A stretch of DNA of 64,000 nt. Source: Adineta ricciae. Its lineage: Eukaryota > Rotifera > Eurotatoria > Adinetida > Adinetidae. The DNA is taken from the NCBI GenBank assembly GCA_905250025.1, contig CAJNOJ010000354.1:1-64000 (forward strand). Direction: 5' to 3'. The stretch's first letter is position 1, and every line of letters begins with the position of its first letter. Shown in pieces: positions 11,489-22,958 of this stretch. A program made the translations under genes and the position numbers. Below the pieces are notes generated by a model that was not told where the DNA came from, did not search any database, and saw only the letters and a program-made list of their open reading frames with translations.

Positions 11489-13590
11489 ATCGTTTTTTTG
11501 TATGTAAATAGAATAGTTTGCCGATGAATCTGTGCGCTGTTTTTATACTTCTAAAAAATTTGAGGACAAAGATAAAAATAGGATTATGTAACTGCATCTA
11601 TACTTCAAATAGTTCTCTGTGAACCCCGTTACGTTACATCATAGACAGAATCGCGATATTTTTACTCCAAAAGCGTTTTTTCATATCTTTAAACGATTAT
11701 CACATATATCAAGTACACCAAAGGAAGAGAAAAAAGCCTATTTTCGTTTCTACGATTAGTATCAAGTTACAATATATCTCAAATGGTACGTAATCAGAGA
11801 AGTCGATTCAGCATTAATATACACTATTATATAACTATGTATGCATTCCGAACTTTCATTATAAAATATACTCGGTGTCCCCTGGCAAAGTATAGTGCTT
11901 AAACCTGTTGCCTTCACAAATATGCACATGATTTATAATAAATCATTTATTATTCTTTAGAAGAAATATGCATATTGCGGATTTTGTATTGAAATGAGAA
12001 TCGAAATTTTGATATGATTGACAGCAGTGAGACAGACGATTGTTGGATTGATGATAACTGCGGATGGATGATACCCTCAGTTGTACCAAGAAAATCATCT
12101 TGTGATTCAATAAAATTACCAATATCAATAACTTTTTTATCTTAAGCGTATATATATATTTTTTTAAATATTTTGACCACTATGTATCCCAAAAACACTT
12201 TAAAAAATGTTGACTCTTTATATGAGCCTTTCAATTAAAGAAACCTAAGAAGATACAATAACAAGAGAAGAAGATGTACTATTTCGAAAAGTTCCAAGCA
12301 GAATGAAAGAACGTAACATTTATAGTACACAATACATATCTTTTGAAAGAGAATAGAAAAGAATGGAAAGAACGAATACTGTTCGTTGTTTGTTAAATCG
12401 CATTTTATACAGTTGCACTTCGTTAATATCTATTCGATTGATTCCGCAGGTAAAAGTCATTTTTTGGCGACATGTTTTAACGACGATATGTTTTGCATGA
12501 GGTGCGATCCATATCAACGAAGATCAAACATTATCATTGATGAACTCAGGCGTATGAATTAAACAAATCCCGTATATCGAACAGCTGTACGTGTGTTAAT
12601 TGACGACCGAGAAACGTTAAAGTAACAACCACTCTCGTATCTACATCTATATCATGGTGACTATCGATCAGTATTAATTGTAAAACTTTAATCGAATCTG
12701 TTTTATAGTAGAAAAATCGCTTAACTATCGTATTATCCGACGTTCATCAATATTGACAAAGGTCGGACAGCTTTCTATCACTTTTATCGATTTGTTGATT
12801 TTTTTCTTTGATTTTTTTCATAAAACGATGTTTTAGACTAAAACAACCTTCGACAGATATCAACATACTTTCTGCTTGACGACTGTTATGGCTTCTGTCA
12901 GCAGATGCATTCTGCTACTTATGATTTGGATGAAAATCAAAGCACTTTGTTCCGTGCACACTTCTTATGACATGATCTATAAAAATCGATGACTAAGTAT
13001 ATTTACTGATATGTTCGTGTTCGTACTTCTGTCGATCCACTAAGACTGAGCAAATTCAAACAAATATATCATACAAAGGAGATCTATATAGTATTCTCAT
13101 GTTCATATATCTCTAAAAATGTACAGTGACAGTTCTCATCCTCGTTGTAAAATTCAACTTGTCCCTTCTTTCAATATGACATAATCTACGAATACAAACG
13201 TAGATTTATCTTGCATACGCTTATTCTCACGATGTTTCATTTTTTTATTCTAATTCGAATAAAAATTTCATCATCATATTCAAAAAATTACTGTTCACGT
13301 TAAAATTAAAAACAACTGCTTGTCTGATAAATTCACTTATTGGTTCATATGAGTGAGCCTATCAGCATTTAGATAGAACAGAAAGAAAAAACGAATTGTC
13401 ATGTCGAATCTAAAGAGACAAATGAACGGCTTTATTTGAGAACTAAATCATTTCGCTCTTTTTTATAATGAAAAATTGTCTCTAATCTAATCGTAACTCA
13501 TTGATTGTAACACAACAGTGACATTTTTTCGCGGTACTGTGCTAATTAGCTCGATGCATTCGTTTTTATCTCATTCGATACTTTAGATAC
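11489..13590. other. Intergenic region between the SOUL gene and FANCM
   Basis: No supported gene in about 2.1 kb. The SOUL promoter lies at the left end. The rest is AT-rich with short frames only (the longest at 12320-12517, 65 codons, featureless). The FANCM promoter should be at the right end, but I see no TATA box there. Confidence 0.55.
11541..11547 (-). promoter_or_regulatory. TATA box of the SOUL gene
   Basis: On the minus strand this reads TATAAAA, 53 bp upstream of the ATG at 11488. Spacing fits a short 5' leader. Confidence 0.6.
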
Positions 13591-16500
13591 ATGAAGAAGA
13601 CAACGAGTAGTTCGACGGTATCGAAAAATCAAACAACTCTTGGACAATTCTGGTCGTCAACCGGATCGAAACCGTCAAATAATACTAATACAATTACTAG
13701 GAAAGTATCTTCAGTTCAAAATGACGACGACGATGATGATGTCGAATTACTCGCTGCAATGGAACAATTTGAAAAAAAGAATCTGACTTCTCCTTCGTCT
13801 TCAAAAACAACGAAATCAACTGCAAACACGACATCAAATTCCAAATGGCCAATATCTTATAAAGCCGAACAAAATTCCAAGCAATCCTATCAAGCATCTA
13901 TTTCAGCGCCTGCAAATGCCAATGAACAAGCTCATACGTATCCAGATTTTGATCGACAAGCAGGTCGTATTTGGATCTATCCAACCAATTATGAAAAACG
14001 TGAATATCAGTACAAAGTAGTCAGTGCAGCATTATTTCACAATACGCTTGTCATTTTACCAACGGGTCTGGGAAAAACATTTATTGCTGCTGTTGTTATG
14101 TACAATTACTGTCGTTGGTATCCAACGGGTAAAATTATCTTTACAGCTCCGACAAAGCCACTCGTTGCTCAACAGATGGATGCTTGTGCTAAAGTAATGG
14201 GGATTCGAAGGACTGAAATGTGTGAGATGACTGGCGGAGTAAATCCGGAGGAACGCCGAAGACTCTGGTTGGAGAAAAGAGTCTTCTTTCTAACACCGCA
14301 AACGTTGAATAATGATTTGGTGAAGTCAACCTGTCCATGGTCGAAAATTCGATGCTTAATTATCGATGAAGCTCATCGAGCACTCGGACAACATGCTTAT
14401 TGTCAAGTAAAACTAACACTTTCACCTATCGTTCTTCATTTTCTTTAACTTAGGTCGTTCAAGAATTGTCGAGAAACGGTGAAGACTTTCGCGTTCTTGC
14501 TCTCAGTGCTACTCCAGGCAATAACGTTGAAGTAATTATTAAATTTATCAATTAATTTTCTTTGTATTCCTTTTATTTAAAATAGGCTGTACAAAATGTG
14601 ATCAACAATCTAAGTATTTCACATATCGAAATGTTCACTGATGATTCACCTGAAATCAAAAGATACAGTTTCGACAAAATTATCGATAAAATCGTTGTTG
14701 GACCAAATCAACTGATGCAAGATGTACGACGAGTCATTTTAAATATTGTTCAACAACCAGTCGAAACACTAGCCAGATTAGGAGTCATTTACCAAAAGAA
14801 TCCCGAAAATGTCACATACGGATCGATAATCATGACCATGAAACGAATTACACAAGATAAACCAGCTAACCTAAACGTAAGACTACGATCGATAAAGCGC
14901 GTTTTCTAAGAAAAATTGTCTTCTATTCAGGATAAACAACATCAAGAAGCGAAAAGTGCACTTTTCTTTGCCATATCATTCTATCACGCCCTCGATGAAC
15001 TGGAAAAACACGGCTTACAATCGGTGTATAATTTTTTCAAGAAAAAATTGACCGAGGACAAAAAGAACGGCATGTTACATGCAACATTTCGAAACAACCG
15101 TGCATTAAATGACATCTATACTCAGTTACAAAACTTATTCGATTTGTCTCAAGTCAGTACACAACAGCGACGCACTACAAGTCTTCAAATAGGTCATCCA
15201 AAGCTAGCTAAACTGCGCGAATGTGTCGTCGAACATTTTCAAACATTTGAACGTACGAAAACAAAAGCCAACGATCAAACACGAGTGATTATTTTCAGTG
15301 AGAAACGTGATAGTGTCCGAGAAATTAAAGAACTTCTCGATCAAGATCAACCATTAGTGAAGCCCATGGCATTTATCGGTCAAGCATCATCACATGCCGC
15401 TGGACGTAAGAGATCGATATTCATTGATAGAATTTTATTGAAATAGACACGGTTGATTAGAGGGTATCAATCAAAAGTTGCAGAAGAAAGTTGTCAATGA
15501 ATTCCGTGCTGGTGGTTATAATGTTTTGATAGCAACTTCAATTGGTGAAGAGGGTTTAGATATTGGTAGCGTTGATTTGATTGTTTGTTTTGATGCACTG
15601 AAATCACCTATTCGACTTGTTCAACGTATGGGTCGAACAGGTCGTGCTCGACAAGGTCGAATTGTTCTTCTCATGACTGAGTATGTTTTCTTCTAATCCT
15701 TTTCATATGAATCTCTTTTCTTTTGATAGAGGTAAAGAAGAACGCACGTATCATGAAGGTGAAATGCAACAAAAACGGATTTTGAAATTAATTGTTGATG
15801 GTGCACAGATGTTGGAGTTGTATCGCAATAATTTACGAATGGTTCCCAGCGATCTTCAACCGGTTTGTCAAGAAATGATGGTGAAAATGGCAGATGATGC
15901 GAACCTGTCTGAACCACAAAATCGAAAGAAATTCAAATCAAATGATGCAGATTTTAACTCCATTATAAATAAAACTAAGCAACAAGGTTTATAAACCGAA
16001 GAAAATCTTCAATTTTAATGTCTGCTTTTCTCTTTTCTGTTCAGAAAGTTTATTGAAATTATTTCGGAAAGATAAACTCTTAACTGATAATGAGTTCTAC
16101 CACTGGACTCGAAACTATCAACTAAATGACATCAATGACGACAACAACAATGATGATGATGATGATGATGATCGATCGGTCATGTCTGCTGTAGGTTAAC
16201 CCATTTATTTTTTCTGAGAGATGATCAGAAGTTCTGTGTTGTAGAAAGATCGAGTGGCGTCATTGTTGAAAGCAGCAATGAAAAAATGGTCGAATGAACA
16301 ACGAGAAATTCAAAGTCAAACGATGCATTCCTCGCGAACGAAGATATTCGTGGATTTTATGAAGAATTACACAACGGAAAGAGTTTATGTTGATATTCCA
16401 TCTCATGTAAGAATCTCTTTCATACTGAAAAAAAAAGAATATGATCGGATACATCTTAGACATGGCCTATGGATGATCAACCAACACCAGTGGAACCAGT

Positions 16501-18195
16501 TACTATCGATCGACCAAAAATGCCACCACCATTTGATCGATCGAAATTAAAAGAACAAATTCAAGCGAAACGAACTTGTTCACCCGTTGATCTATCGAAA
16601 ATGCCTGAAGAATGTGATCAATTACTGAATCTTCAGCCAATAATTCAACAAAAGCTTGTACAAGCACGCGAGGAAGAAGTACATGCCGAAGAAGTTGATT
16701 GTGGAGATTTATTTTCAAGTCCGTGGTCGTCATGAAAACCATTCTTTCTCACTTTTCGTTTTTATATTTAGCTGGATCAGCATTTGACATCACACAAGTA
16801 TATTCTCAACGAACGATTATGCCACCAACATCAAGTCCAACATTCGTTCCGACTCAGCACGAACAAAAAGAGGAAGTGGAAGAGGATAATATTGGAAACT
16901 TCAATATTACGATCGATGATCTCTTTCAAGCATCTCAAACTTCTCATTTATCACCCACCCTGCAAATAAATGAAGCGAGATCGCAAGCGAGAAATGTTTT
17001 TGACGATGATGATGGAATCGATAATGACGAACTATTAGAAGCATTTAATAAACACATAGAACCATCATCAACATCCAATCAAATTACAAATCCAAGTCCT
17101 GTCTTGATTCTAACAAATCGAGTGAACACCCAGTGTCAATCAACGATATCTACGGCTGACACAACATTACCGAAATTTGACTTAGAATTTAGTTTTGATG
17201 ATCTTGATAACAGTGATGACGCAACAAACAATGTACTTGACACGTAAGTTTTTCAGTTCCGCGGCGTTTTACTCTCATGAAACCATTGTAAAATAAACTG
17301 ATATTTTATGAAATATGTAACTATATATTGTTTACTTTATACACTAAAATTTTCTTGTTGCATACATTCTGTTATATTTTTTTCTATCAATGATTGCAAA
17401 AGAACATCTCTGTTCTAGTAAGTATTTGTATGTAAACAAGGCCGGTACTCGATATATTTCATGAGTGATGTGATACTACCGGAGAGTTGTTTTTGCTTTA
17501 GTTCAATAGCAGAAGCAACGACTAAAATGAATATTACAAGTCATTCTGAGAAATTTGAAACACCAATTCGACCAGTGCCATCAAGAAAACGCGTGCGACG
17601 TCTTTCGGGCATTACACCGGATACAATCGAAAGAAAGAAGACAAAAAGTGCACAAGACATTCACGCTGATCAACAACGACACTTTCATCGACGTTTAGCA
17701 TCGGATTTTCTCGATTATGAAGCAGCTGTTGATGATAACGATCTATCCAATACAATTTCATCGGATGAAGTTGAAAACGAACACGAAACCGAACAAGATC
17801 ATTTCATCGACGATCGACAAGTCTTAACTCAAGTCGGCAACATTGATATGACCAGCGTTTATTTGAAAAGTATTAAAAGCCCAAAGATTAACTATCGCCC
17901 GCCACCACGAGCTATTCCTATCGAAGATATTTATTCGCAATTGCCAAACATGACCATGGACGATGATACATATGACGAAGATGACAGTTTTGTGGATGAT
18001 ACGACACAAGTCATCGATGATCATCATGGTGAAGTGGATTTCGATGAACTTGCCAATATTCTCGGCACACAATCAGTGGTGCATCGTCCAACCAAAGTTA
18101 CAAGACGCGGAGTCAGATTCGGACGATCATCGGAAACGACAACACCAAAACGAAAACCAGCACGTCGAGTTCAGATAGCGCAAAGTCCATTCTAA
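13591..18195 (+). CDS. FANCM: FANCM DNA translocase/helicase (Fanconi anaemia group M)
   Basis: Eleven exons: 13591-14406, 14454-14531, 14586-14876, 14931-15405, 15461-15680, 15730-15986, 16045-16190, 16245-16406, 16460-16718, 16772-17243, 17502-18195. They sum to 3870 nt (1289 aa) with matching phases. FANCM remodels stalled forks and anchors the Fanconi core complex. Visible SF2 motifs are ILPTGLGKT (I), [10 protein letters not shown] (II, DEAH), LSATPG (III), and [22 protein letters not shown] with [12 protein letters not shown] (V-VI). N-terminal QTTLGQFW (residues 14-21) fits a PIP box, and the acidic [12 protein letters not shown] resembles the human N-terminus. The C-terminal half is acidic and low complexity, with no ERCC4 nuclease or HhH domain seen. 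The exon 9 donor (GTCCGT) is weak, and the 258-bp last intron is long for this gene. A polyadenylation signal AATAAA lies at 18345. Confidence 0.9.
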
Positions 18196-18593
18196 TTTTC
18201 TTATCCTTGTCTGTTGTATATTTAACTGTTTTTTCTTCTTCATAATGTGATTTTTCTCTCGGTAAATCTATTCTTTTTTTTCCTATAATTGTACATTGCT
18301 ATTTATTATCAGATCATCCAGGTCAATGTTGAATATCACAGATAAATAAAGTCCAATTAAGCAGATTTAACGACGTAATAGATACATCTAGTACTTATAA
18401 TATCTTCTCGAACGATGCTTTTCTTGTCTTTTCTTTATTCAAGCACGTTGTTAAGGCATGTGAATAAGTTCACTATAAGTCGACTACACGAAGATTTTAG
18501 TCGTGTGATTACGCGGACTAAACGATTGTCTATGTTTTTATAAGAAACAAAGGAAGACATCCAGGGCTCGACACGTCGCCGGTTCGTTCAGTG

Positions 18594-18601
18594 TATATAA
18601 A
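18594..18601 (+). promoter_or_regulatory. TATA box and upstream heat-shock-like element
   Basis: TATATAAA lies 81 bp before the ATG at 18682. About 190 bp further upstream, 18405-18412 reads TTCTCGAA, which matches the TTCnnGAA core of a heat-shock element; with only two pentamers it is weak evidence for stress control. Confidence 0.55.
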
Positions 18602-18681
18602 CTGATGCTTTCGCCTGTATCGAGTTACATAATTTCATTTAACGTTTTACTCGCATATCGATTTAGTCAAACTATTCTATA

Positions 18682-19717
18682 ATGTCTTCTACGATGTCTG
18701 CCTCATCATCATCCGGCTCAGCCAAAGTACATACAGCCCAAGCTGAAAATGTACATGTTCAATCGGTTGTTCAAACTGAAAGTCAATCGAAGGTCAGCAT
18801 GGAAAATACCAAGAAAATAAACGATCTTATGGCTCGTCTTGGTAAGTTTTTAAGAAAAAAAATGCTAGAAGATGTTAAAATCACTGTCGATGATTTTTCT
18901 TTTCAGGATCAACACATCTTCAAGTTGATGAATATTCACGCAGACGTACCGAAGAAATCAGTGAAGCTGTTACTGAATCCATCAAAAAAGTCGTCGCTGA
19001 AACACAAGTTCAACAACAACAACTCCTTGCTGATGCCAACACACGTACTGTTAGTAAGTTCTTCTGATCTATTTGCTTGGTTTTGTATTTGAACGAAAAT
19101 GCCGTTGTGTTTTTTTTCAGCAATCGAAAATGACTTCAAACTTAAATTACAAGAATACGTTGCCAAACTCGATGCTGACAAAGCTGCTTTACTTGCCCAA
19201 CTCGAAAAAGAACTTCATACACGTCAAGAGCAAATTCTTGAGGCTGCACGCAAACGTATCGATGATCTTAACGAAGAAGCCAACCGATTGAAAATGGTCA
19301 GTTGAATATTCCGTTGTCACTCTCGTTTCGATTAACCGTTTGTTTTCTTTCAGGGTGTTCTTAAAGAAGCTCAAGCTCAAAGCAACGCTCAAGTCAGTAA
19401 GTATCCGATATGAAAGTGTTTTGTTTCGATCTCTATTTCTCGCTTTTCTCATAGCAAAAATTACCGAACAGGTCAGCGTTCTTGGCCAAGAAGATGCTGC
19501 CCGCCGACTTCAATCAACAACTACAACAGTACGTAGATTTGTTTTCGATACTTTAAACTGACACATTTGTGTTTAGGTTATTACAACAAAGGCTGCAGCT
19601 GCTGGTGAAACCCATGTTGAAGGTGCTGCTGTCACTGTTGGAAAAACAACACATACTGAATCATCCAAAGCATCAAGCAGTTCATCGTCGTCATCAGCAC
19701 ACTACCAATCTCATTAA
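18682..19717 (+). CDS. Hydrophilic coiled-coil protein, desiccation/stress type (putative)
   Basis: Six exons: 18682-18841, 18907-19053, 19121-19296, 19354-19396, 19455-19528, 19577-19717. Together they make 741 nt, 246 aa, with perfect phase agreement. The N-terminal 45 residues are Ser/His/Val/Gln-rich and look disordered. Residues of about 55-190 are a long charged amphipathic helix (for example EEISEAVTESIKKVV and LLAQLEKELHTRQEQILEAA) with heptad-like spacing. The tail is Thr/Ala/Gly/Ser-rich and ends in a poly-Ser run before AHYQSH. There is no Cys or Trp. This tail-helix-tail design recalls tardigrade CAHS proteins and group 3 LEA proteins, but I see no diagnostic motif of either, so the function is inferred from architecture only. 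A strong TATA box precedes it and AATAAA follows at 19963. Confidence 0.8.
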
Positions 19718-20077
19718 ATTGGTTACTGTTGACAACAACAAAAACTATTTCCTTCTTTTATACACGTTTATCAGTTTTACTCACGCGTGTCTTTCATTTT
19801 GATTTATTGAGTTTTTTGTGATCGTCTTGTTCTGATTCTTATAATCAAATAGACTAGATAACAAGAAAAGCATCATTCTCTTTCTTTGAAACATTTCACG
19901 AAAAACAACAAAAAACATGCTTTCTACATGACCTTTACGGCAGTCACTTGATAGATAAATGAAATAAAGATTGTTCGCCTATCGCTCTCGTATTTGTTTA
20001 CTATGATTATCAATGAAATCATCGAAGCAACAGCTGTTCAAGAATGTCGATGAACATACTGACCTTATCAGTCACCA

Positions 20078-20085
20078 TATAAAAA
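20078..20085 (+). promoter_or_regulatory. TATA box of the acidic secreted protein gene
   Basis: TATAAAAA, 45 bp upstream of the proposed ATG at 20123. It supports that very short first coding exon and implies a leader of roughly 10-20 nt. Confidence 0.5.
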
Positions 20086-20122
20086 CACTTGTTTTTATGC
20101 GAACACTAACATTCGACACAAC

Positions 20123-20700
20123 ATGTACTGCAAGTACGTATCCAAATTACTCACAACGAAATTCAATGTTATGCTTTGTTAAGATTATTTGTACTCGGCG
20201 TACTTTCTATAGTGTTCTGTTCAAAAACAAACTCATATGCCGTTGAAACACCAGGATTGATCATCAATGTTACTTCATGTAATAGGTTTTTTTGTCGTAA
20301 TCAATTTATTCGAGTTGATGTATTTTTCTTTGAAATAGATAATAATGATTCGAATAATACCGGTCCAAGTTCGGGTGAAACGATCGCCACGGCATTTGTC
20401 ATTGATATTGATGAAAAAATGTCTGTACATTCGACTGGAGAAGAAAATAATCCATCATTCAATGTGAAAAATAGTACTGACGAGTCAAGCGTAGAAGATA
20501 ATCAAAACCGATCATCGTCAATCGCATCGGATGTACACACGGAGGTGCAAACGTCTACAAATAAAAATAAGGATGGTGACAATGCAAGATCAATGGTTGA
20601 TAAGAAAGAAAAGGACGGAGAGACAGCAAGTGAGAGCGATGAAGAATCTGACGACGATATGAAAATTTCCGAACCAATTGAAGAAGAGGAAGAAAAATGA
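20123..20700 (+). CDS. Secreted acidic, Ser/Asp/Glu-rich low-complexity protein
   Basis: Proposed exons: 20123-20133 (11 nt), 20184-20278, 20339-20700. The downstream frame has no ATG of its own before a stop. Joining the 11-nt exon (ATG TAC TGC AA) across a 50-bp GTACGT...AAG intron gives a textbook signal peptide (MYCKLFVLGVLSIVFC). The second intron, 60 bp, is a multiple of three and open, so it could also be retained. The mature part is rich in Asn, Ser, Asp and Glu with a terminal run of Glu (EPIEEEEEK), like calcium-binding matrix or secretory proteins. No domain is recognised. About 155 aa if both introns are removed. Confidence 0.6.
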
Positions 20701-21367
20701 AAAATATAATTAATTCTACTTCCTCTCAATCTTATCACCCTTTATAGATTTGTTTCTAGGATAGCATTCTTTCATTGTAATCTTCATTTGAATAAACAAT
20801 TTCATTGGACATTTCTCATCTGCATCAAAATTGTTGACCCATGCAGAAAACGTCACCTTACTTCACCTAACCAATGCTATAATTACATTGGTTGACTCAT
20901 CAGAGTAAAAATAGCAAATTTGTTAATTCATACCAACGTAGTATGAAAGCACTTTTTATAAAGGAGTCACAGCACATTCACACGTTTAACCATCTTTCGA
21001 TGACTGACGAACATGATAGAAAGAAATCACTCATAAGAAATTACTTTTGTATGGGAAGTACGGTGTAATGTAACTGATCAGTGATTAATTGCTCGGAAAA
21101 TTTTCTTCCGAATATCGTGGGGAAAGCGTGCCTTATGATTACTTTTTTCACTTCACCTATTGTCGCTATCGTTTTCATACCAGTCTTTGTATAACCTGAC
21201 AGGTATTCAAAATCATGAGGCACTCTGCTTATAACTCTCCTCGGTAGGACAAATGACTAATGTCTATATATATATAATTAACATTCAAACGGTATTCTTC
21301 ATTTTATCTTTCCATTGTGAGCAGTAATGAATAAATTGAATTTTCTTTATTCTAGTTTTGCTGAACT

Positions 21368-22403
21368 ATGGGTTTCTTGATTTCACTGTACAGGCGATAC
21401 AATCATTCTCAGATAAAGAAATCTTTGAACATCTTACCTACGTCGTCGAGAAAACATTCATTAAATATTCTTCTATTGATTGGAATGATGATTTATGTCG
21501 TAGTAACAATAGATTTTATAGCATACAGAAATGAAACGATGCTGATACGTTCATTAGTGGGAAATCCTGCAGATGAACAAGATATATCGAACTCAAGAAA
21601 AGCGTATTATTATGATTATGAACCTTATTTGAAGAAAGAAACAAGTCAGACAAACAACACATTCCATCAATTCTATTATATTGATTTAGGATGTTCAGAT
21701 GGTCGTGATATTCAGCATTTTCTTTATTTTCATTCGAAAGAAATTCTCGATGCAGGGAATTTGAGTATCATCGGGTTCGAGCCAGATCCAATCAATTATT
21801 TCGCATGTAAAGCCGAGCAAAATCTTCCGATATCAGCAACGAAAACTGTTTACAATACAGCAGCATGGATAAAGAGTGATGAAGTGCCATATGCTACCGA
21901 AATGGGACAAAAGTCACGAATTGATCATAATTCCACCACACGCGTTCTCTCACTTGATTTTTCTCGTTGGATATTAGAAAAATTCAAACCTGAGCATTAT
22001 GTTTACATTAAATTCACTATCGAAGGAGCTGAAATCGAAGTTCTAGAAAAAATGGTAGCAGATCGAAGTCTCGCATTAGTTGATTATTTGGAAATCGAAT
22101 GGACTCATCCAGTTTCCTCCGACTACGAACCACGACGGATTTCCCTCGAATGTATGTTTGATAATTTCGGAATGGATTATCTTTATATGATCGATGTAGC
22201 CGATATGGATATCGCTCAGACACACAACGAAACATACGAAGCTGTCCGAAAAGATAGTGGATGGTAAGATCGTTTCCAAGCAAGACTATGATTTTCATTT
22301 CTTTGTCTTCAGGAAATTAAACACGTCATTGACTCGTTTTCATTACCGAACTCGAAAAGAAGTACCGACACTATTAAATGAACGATTACATCGGCGAAAA
22401 TGA
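21368..22403 (+). CDS. FkbM-family methyltransferase, type II membrane protein
   Basis: Two exons, 21368-22263 and 22313-22403, 328 aa. A cytoplasmic N-terminus of about 30 residues is followed by one membrane anchor (SLNILLLIGMMIYVVVTIDFIAY). The lumenal part has the SAM-binding loop YYIDLGCSDGRD, then IIGFEPDP, and later FTIEGAEIEVLEKM, the motif that names Methyltransf_21 (FkbM). Such enzymes put methyl groups on O atoms of glycans or small molecules; the substrate here is unknown. The topology suggests action in the Golgi on secreted glycoconjugates. The short second exon adds a basic tail ending HRRK. The start is chosen as the first ATG in frame. Confidence 0.85.
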
Positions 22404-22754
22404 CGGTGCTTCTTTTGTCAGTGAATGTAAATGGTTTCTAGTGTTCATGATTTGTTTTCTTATTAATATTAGCTATTAAAACATGAAGAAAGAAGGACAA
22501 GAAGCAACAAACGAAGAGAGATTAACACTCGACAACATATAAAGGTGATAAAAAAAACGAGATAATAAACTGATACGTTATTTGTATATATATATAATCA
22601 ACTTGAGATTGCACACGCACACAATAAAAAAAGAAACGATGAAGAACGAATCGATTCCAAATTGTTCTGTTCAATACCAACTACGATGCAAATAACGGAC
22701 TAATACGCCCAGAAGATACTTGACTAAGTAGATGAATAGCACCGCGTATCTTAG

Positions 22755-22958
22755 TCATAAAGTAACACAACCTTGTTTCTCTTTAAATGGATTTTCTTTC
22801 GCAAATCCGGCCCAACCGCGAACGAGAACGTCACCGCTTTCATGATCTTGACAAAATTTAATCAAATCTTTGCATACGACGGACACTTTAACCCGTTCGA
22901 TGTTCGCTTCAGCTCGTAATTGTTCAACTAGTTTCTGTTTGTTCGCAAGCGTTGACAT
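22755..22958 (-). CDS. Heterotrimeric G-protein gamma subunit
   Basis: 67 aa in one exon. The GGL helix pattern is clear (KQKLVEQLRAEANIERVKVS, then DLIKFCQDHESGDVLVRGWAGFAKENPFKEK). It ends with the CaaX box CVTL, whose final Leu predicts geranylgeranylation. The protein pairs with G-beta at the plasma membrane, downstream of receptors such as the GPCR at 41.9 kb. Full length for the family. The 5' leader is probably split by an intron, since the start lies close to AT-rich sequence with splice-like signals. Confidence 0.93.
   Translation of the reverse strand: MSTLANKQKLVEQLRAEANIERVKVSVVCKDLIKFCQDHESGDVLVRGWAGFAKENPFKEKQGCVTL

Noticed and set aside
18682-19717. Firm naming as a CAHS or LEA protein
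   Set aside because: Architecture and composition agree, but I see no diagnostic family motif, so only a putative role is given.
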